Below, piece after piece: positions 61,412 to 64,000 of a DNA stretch of 64,000 nt. The stretch is from Leptotrichia shahii (lineage in GTDB: Bacteria > Fusobacteriota > Fusobacteriia > Fusobacteriales > Leptotrichiaceae), in assembly GCF_008327825.1 (NCBI RefSeq), contig NZ_AP019827.1, positions 1,426,001 through 1,490,000 on the forward strand, read 5' to 3'. Within the stretch, counting starts at the first letter, position 1. Every line of letters starts with the position of its first letter. The position numbers were made by a program, and so were the translations under genes. Below the pieces are notes generated by a model, which was given only the letters and a program-made list of their open reading frames with translations, did no database searches and had not been told where the DNA came from.

Positions 61412-62740
61412 TTACATAGGCCCAGGACCTCCTGGTGCTGCCTCACCTGCTGGCACACTCTCTACATCTTGTGATTTTATTATTTTTTTATTGTCTTTTT
61501 TAGGTTTTTTCGGATCGGCAATTTTTATTTTCTGACCATCTTTTAAGGTTTCATCGACAACAGAAATTATGCTTTCTCCCATATTTAAACCTGAAATTAT
61601 TTCATAGTTGCTTTCATCACTGACTCCTACTTTTACTTCTCTTTTTGTAATTTTTTTATCTTTTCCAACCGTAAATACAAAATATTTTTCATTCTCGTTT
61701 ATTACTGCACTATATGGAATTTTTACAACATTTTTTCTTTCTTCATAAAAAATTGTGGCGTTTATCGTAGTTCCAGGTCTTAAATTTTTTGTATCATTCA
61801 TTTTTATAGTGACGGTTGTGTTACTTTCATCCAAATTTTCACTTTTTTTCGCCACTCCAGCAATTTGCGATACATATCCTTCTACTTTTTCCCCCTTAGG
61901 TAGTGCATCTGATGTAATTTCCACTCTTTGTCCTACCTCTATGTCTTTTACTTGCGTATCTGAAAGGCTTACTTCTACTTTCATATTTTTAGAATCCGAT
62001 ACCTTGAACAAAGTCGATTCCGTATTTACTTTATAGTTTTCATCAGCTGTCATTTCTGTGATAACTCCGTCTACTGGACTTGTTATCTCATTTTTTATAA
62101 GCGTCATATCTTCCTGCAATGTCGCCAATTCCAATTTTGCAGTCTTTAGTGCAGTTCTTGCATCTTCTATATTAGTTCTTTCTTCACTGTCAACGGTATC
62201 AGATTCTAGCCTAGAAGTTCTTAATGCTTTTCTCGCATCATCCACATTAACCCTCGTTTCCCCTCCAACTTTATAAAGCTCTTCAGCATTATGCAAATCT
62301 CGTGACTTTTGCTGAATTTCTAAATTTTTAGTTTCTTTTTTTCTTCTAAGTGAACTTTGAGCACTAGCCAAATTTCGCTCATATTTTTGAATTTCCAAAT
62401 TTTTCATCTGTATTTTTCTTAAAGTTTCATTTTTATCTGCTGGATAAAATGTAACAACTACATCTCCCTTTTTTACATTATCACCCGTTTTAAAAAATAC
62501 ATCTTTTACCCTTTGGCTAGAACTCGTATAAACCGACACTACATTATCCGACACAACTTGTCCTGTCTTTGAAACTGAGAGTGAAATATCTCCCATCCCA
62601 ACTCTTGTCACTTCATATTCTGCCCCTTCATCTTTTTTTCCACAGCTAATTAAACAAAATAATAAAATACTAAAAATTGAAAATATTTTTGCAATATTTT
62701 TTTTATCCTTTTTATCTTTTAAAATATAATTTTTCTTCAT
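61412..62740 (-). CDS. MacA-like periplasmic adaptor lipoprotein
   Basis: A 442-aa membrane fusion protein (HlyD/RND family). The N-terminus has a long basic start and a hydrophobic stretch ending in a lipobox-like CLISC (Cys34), so it may be lipid anchored. A lipoyl-like strand pair (SVYTSSSQRVKDVFFKTGDNVKKGDVVVTF, given here only by GDNVKKGDVVVTF and SPVDGVITEMTADENYKV) encloses a helical hairpin (about 110-215). Beta-barrel and membrane-proximal parts follow, and the tail is Pro/Gly-rich (VPAGEAAPGGPGPM). It links the MacB-like pump to the TolC-like channel encoded upstream. Confidence 0.87.
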   Translation of the reverse strand: MKKNYILKDKKDKKNIAKIFSIFSILLFCLISCGKKDEGAEYEVTRVGMGDISLSVSKTGQVVSDNVVSVYTSSSQRVKDVFFKTGDNVKKGDVVVTFYPADKNETLRKIQMKNLEIQKYERNLASAQSSLRRKKETKNLEIQQKSRDLHNAEELYKVGGETRVNVDDARKALRTSRLESDTVDSEERTNIEDARTALKTAKLELATLQEDMTLIKNEITSPVDGVITEMTADENYKVNTESTLFKVSDSKNMKVEVSLSDTQVKDIEVGQRVEITSDALPKGEKVEGYVSQIAGVAKKSENLDESNTTVTIKMNDTKNLRPGTTINATIFYEERKNVVKIPYSAVINENEKYFVFTVGKDKKITKREVKVGVSDESNYEIISGLNMGESIISVVDETLKDGQKIKIADPKKPKKDNKKIIKSQDVESVPAGEAAPGGPGPM

Positions 62741-62770
62741 AAAATCACCTTTTTTTCTTTATTTTTTCTA

Positions 62771-62890
62771 TTTTTACACTACTCCCTATTTAAAAGTAAA
62801 TTTGTTATGAATTCTTTTTCATAAAATATCTAGAATCCCGGTTACAAAATAACTGAAATATAATTTTTAGTTTTTTTATAAAATTTAAGA
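62771..62890 (+). repeat. Degraded copy of the palindromic element
   Basis: TTTTTACACTACTCCCTATTT and GTTATGAATTC match the left half of the full-length copies, and GGTTACAAAATAACTGAAAT resembles the right half. The core is worn down to CTAGAATCCCGG, so this is an old insertion between the TolC-like and MacA-like genes. Confidence 0.4.
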
Positions 62891-62893
62891 ACA

Positions 62894-64000
62894 TTACTTA
62901 TAATATTTTATTTTTTTAGTAAATGCCGCCAATTCATTTTTAGCAGTTTCGTAATCCATTACAGCCTTTTTATAATTATTCCGTTTTTCAACATAATTTG
63001 AATATGTATCGACTCCTAGTTCATATTTTTTTGAATAAATTTCATATTCTCTTTTTTTTATATTCATCGTATTTTCAGCTGTTAATTCATTTGTCTGATA
63101 AGTAGTATAGGTTATCATCTGCTGTCCAACATTTGACATCAGTTCATTCTTTTTCTGCTCGTATTGTAATTTTAACTTATCCGCTTCATTTTTCAAATCC
63201 TCCACTGTGTCATTATATCTCTTAAAAGATTTTGAAACAGAAAGCCCTGCAACAACCGAATGATCTTTTAGTGAATAACCAATATCTCCTGTCAATTTGG
63301 GATACTTGTAATCAATCATTTCTTTCTTTAACTGTTCTGCATTTAGCTGCGTATTCAATTCAATTGTTTCAGCTTCCGACAATCTAAGTCCATAAAAATC
63401 ATCCTTTTTCAGCTCAATCTTTTTCAAATCATCAAGTTTCCCTTTTTCAGGCAATTTTACATTGTAAATCGTAAACTGTTCTCCTAAAATCTGTAATTCC
63501 CTTCCAAGATTTTCATATTTTAATTGAGAATTTTCATATTCATTTTTTGCCAATTCATAATCATATTTTGATGCTGTTCCAACCTCATATTTTTTTGCCT
63601 GAATTGCATAATCCTTTTTTGTATCTTCCATTGTAAGTGCTTCCTGTTCAATTTCCTTTTCTTTATTTTTATAATTTTTATATAAATCAATTAAATCCCT
63701 AATTTCTGAATTTTTAGTAGCTTCATTAGTAATTTTCTGTATATTTCGTGAAATTTGATTTGTTTTTTTATTATAATTATTATCGCTATATCCAAAATAA
63801 TCATTCAAAGTTTTTGAAATTCCAATTTTATTTTGTGTAACTTCTTTACTTCTAAAATTATATCCATTTCGATAATAAAAAATCCCATATTTCACATTAT
63901 TTTCCATAGTAAGTCCATTCGCTTCGCTATGCAATGTATAATTATTGTCCGAATTTACAGTAATCTCATTCCAATCTCCATTTTTTAGAGCTTTATCCTT
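62894..64000 (-). CDS. TolC-family outer membrane efflux protein (5' end outside window)
   Basis: The frame is open from the right edge to a stop at 62894, giving at least 368 residues. The visible part is dominated by long heptad-rich helices (YKNYKNKEKEIEQEALTMED, YDYELAKNEYENSQLKYENLG, TYSNYVEKRNNYKKAVMDYE; each only in part) with a central strand region ITGDIGYSLKDHSVVAGLSV-like LTGDIGYSLKDHSVVAG, the TolC repeat layout. TolC forms the outer membrane exit duct for the MacAB-type pump encoded downstream. The start codon and signal peptide are outside the window. I do not use the internal TTG at 63934 as the start because coding sequence continues past it. Confidence 0.82.
   Translation of the reverse strand, partial: KDKALKNGDWNEITVNSDNNYTLHSEANGLTMENNVKYGIFYYRNGYNFRSKEVTQNKIGISKTLNDYFGYSDNNYNKKTNQISRNIQKITNEATKNSEIRDLIDLYKNYKNKEKEIEQEALTMEDTKKDYAIQAKKYEVGTASKYDYELAKNEYENSQLKYENLGRELQILGEQFTIYNVKLPEKGKLDDLKKIELKKDDFYGLRLSEAETIELNTQLNAEQLKKEMIDYKYPKLTGDIGYSLKDHSVVAGLSVSKSFKRYNDTVEDLKNEADKLKLQYEQKKNELMSNVGQQMITYTTYQTNELTAENTMNIKKREYEIYSKKYELGVDTYSNYVEKRNNYKKAVMDYETAKNELAAFTKKIKYYK

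Noticed and set aside
1-64000. CRISPR arrays, tRNA or rRNA genes, integrases and attachment sites.
   Set aside because: No regularly spaced repeats, no tRNA-like cloverleaf with a T-arm and no integrase or transposase frame was found on reading both strands.

Overview
The window looks like a chromosomal segment from a diderm, very AT-rich bacterium. The best fit is Fusobacteriota, probably Leptotrichia or a close relative. This is inferred from gene content, not from a 16S gene: envelope genes of outer-membrane bacteria (LolCD-like transporter, LolA-like protein, MreC, MacAB/TolC-type efflux, O-antigen-ligase-like protein, many lipoproteins) sit beside features common in Firmicutes (FtsL/DivIC-type division proteins, a SAM-I riboswitch on metK, FabV, strong AGGAGG-type ribosome sites). 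I saw no rRNA, tRNA, CRISPR array, transposase or prophage.

Layout. 1-5.8 kb: a partial SH3 lipoprotein-like gene, deoC, a GntR regulator divergent from an SDR oxidoreductase, a CorA-type channel, and rsmH-ftsL. 6-14 kb: a DJ-1/PfpI protein, ptsI, an ankyrin protein, and a TrpXYZ-type ABC importer with two tandem binding proteins. 14-22 kb: a long minus-strand run, in transcription order mreC, lolA-like, recO, a PTS EIIA, nrdR, divIC-like, a membrane protein, an S1C protease, and a LolC/LolD-like ABC pair. 22-26 kb: an NlpC/P60 hydrolase, then a WYL regulator followed by two GyrI-like proteins behind a palindromic operator. 26-38 kb: OppA-type lipoprotein, metK with riboswitch, Sel1 lipoprotein, phospholipase-D-like lipoprotein, MATE pump, EEP-family lipoprotein, efp, a SIMPL protein and a flotillin-like SPFH protein. 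38-44 kb: fabV, a structured RNA/small-peptide region, an EndoU toxin with its putative immunity gene, trpS, higBA and a DUF4431 protein. 44-57 kb: a beta-helix surface protein, trmD, rimM, dhaM, a SPOUT methyltransferase, an O-antigen ligase, a U32 peptidase, a BMP lipoprotein, a pyrimidine nucleoside phosphorylase and secA. 57-64 kb: an nspC gene with a late frameshift, and a MacB-MacA-TolC type export operon running off the right edge.

How genes fit together. The BMP lipoprotein and nucleoside phosphorylase with deoC suggest nucleoside salvage: deoxyribose-1-P to deoxyribose-5-P to acetaldehyde plus glyceraldehyde-3-P. Three phosphotransfer proteins (EI, an EIIA, DhaM) are scattered without HPr or sugar-specific partners. 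trmD, rimM and the SPOUT enzyme form an RNA modification/ribosome maturation group.

Most interesting. (1) A compact unit at 39.9-41.2 kb: secreted EndoU nuclease, immunity candidate, then a promoter, a putative terminated small RNA and a 21-residue hydrophobic peptide ORF whose 5' region is complementary to that RNA in two matched blocks. (2) A family of about 120-bp palindromic elements with core CAAGGGGTCnnGACCCCTTG scattered through intergenic DNA. (3) An intergenic stretch at 3.2 kb that resembles the two flanks of fabV joined without the gene. (4) A one-base frameshift near the end of nspC. (5) An EF-P whose modification loop is unusually long.
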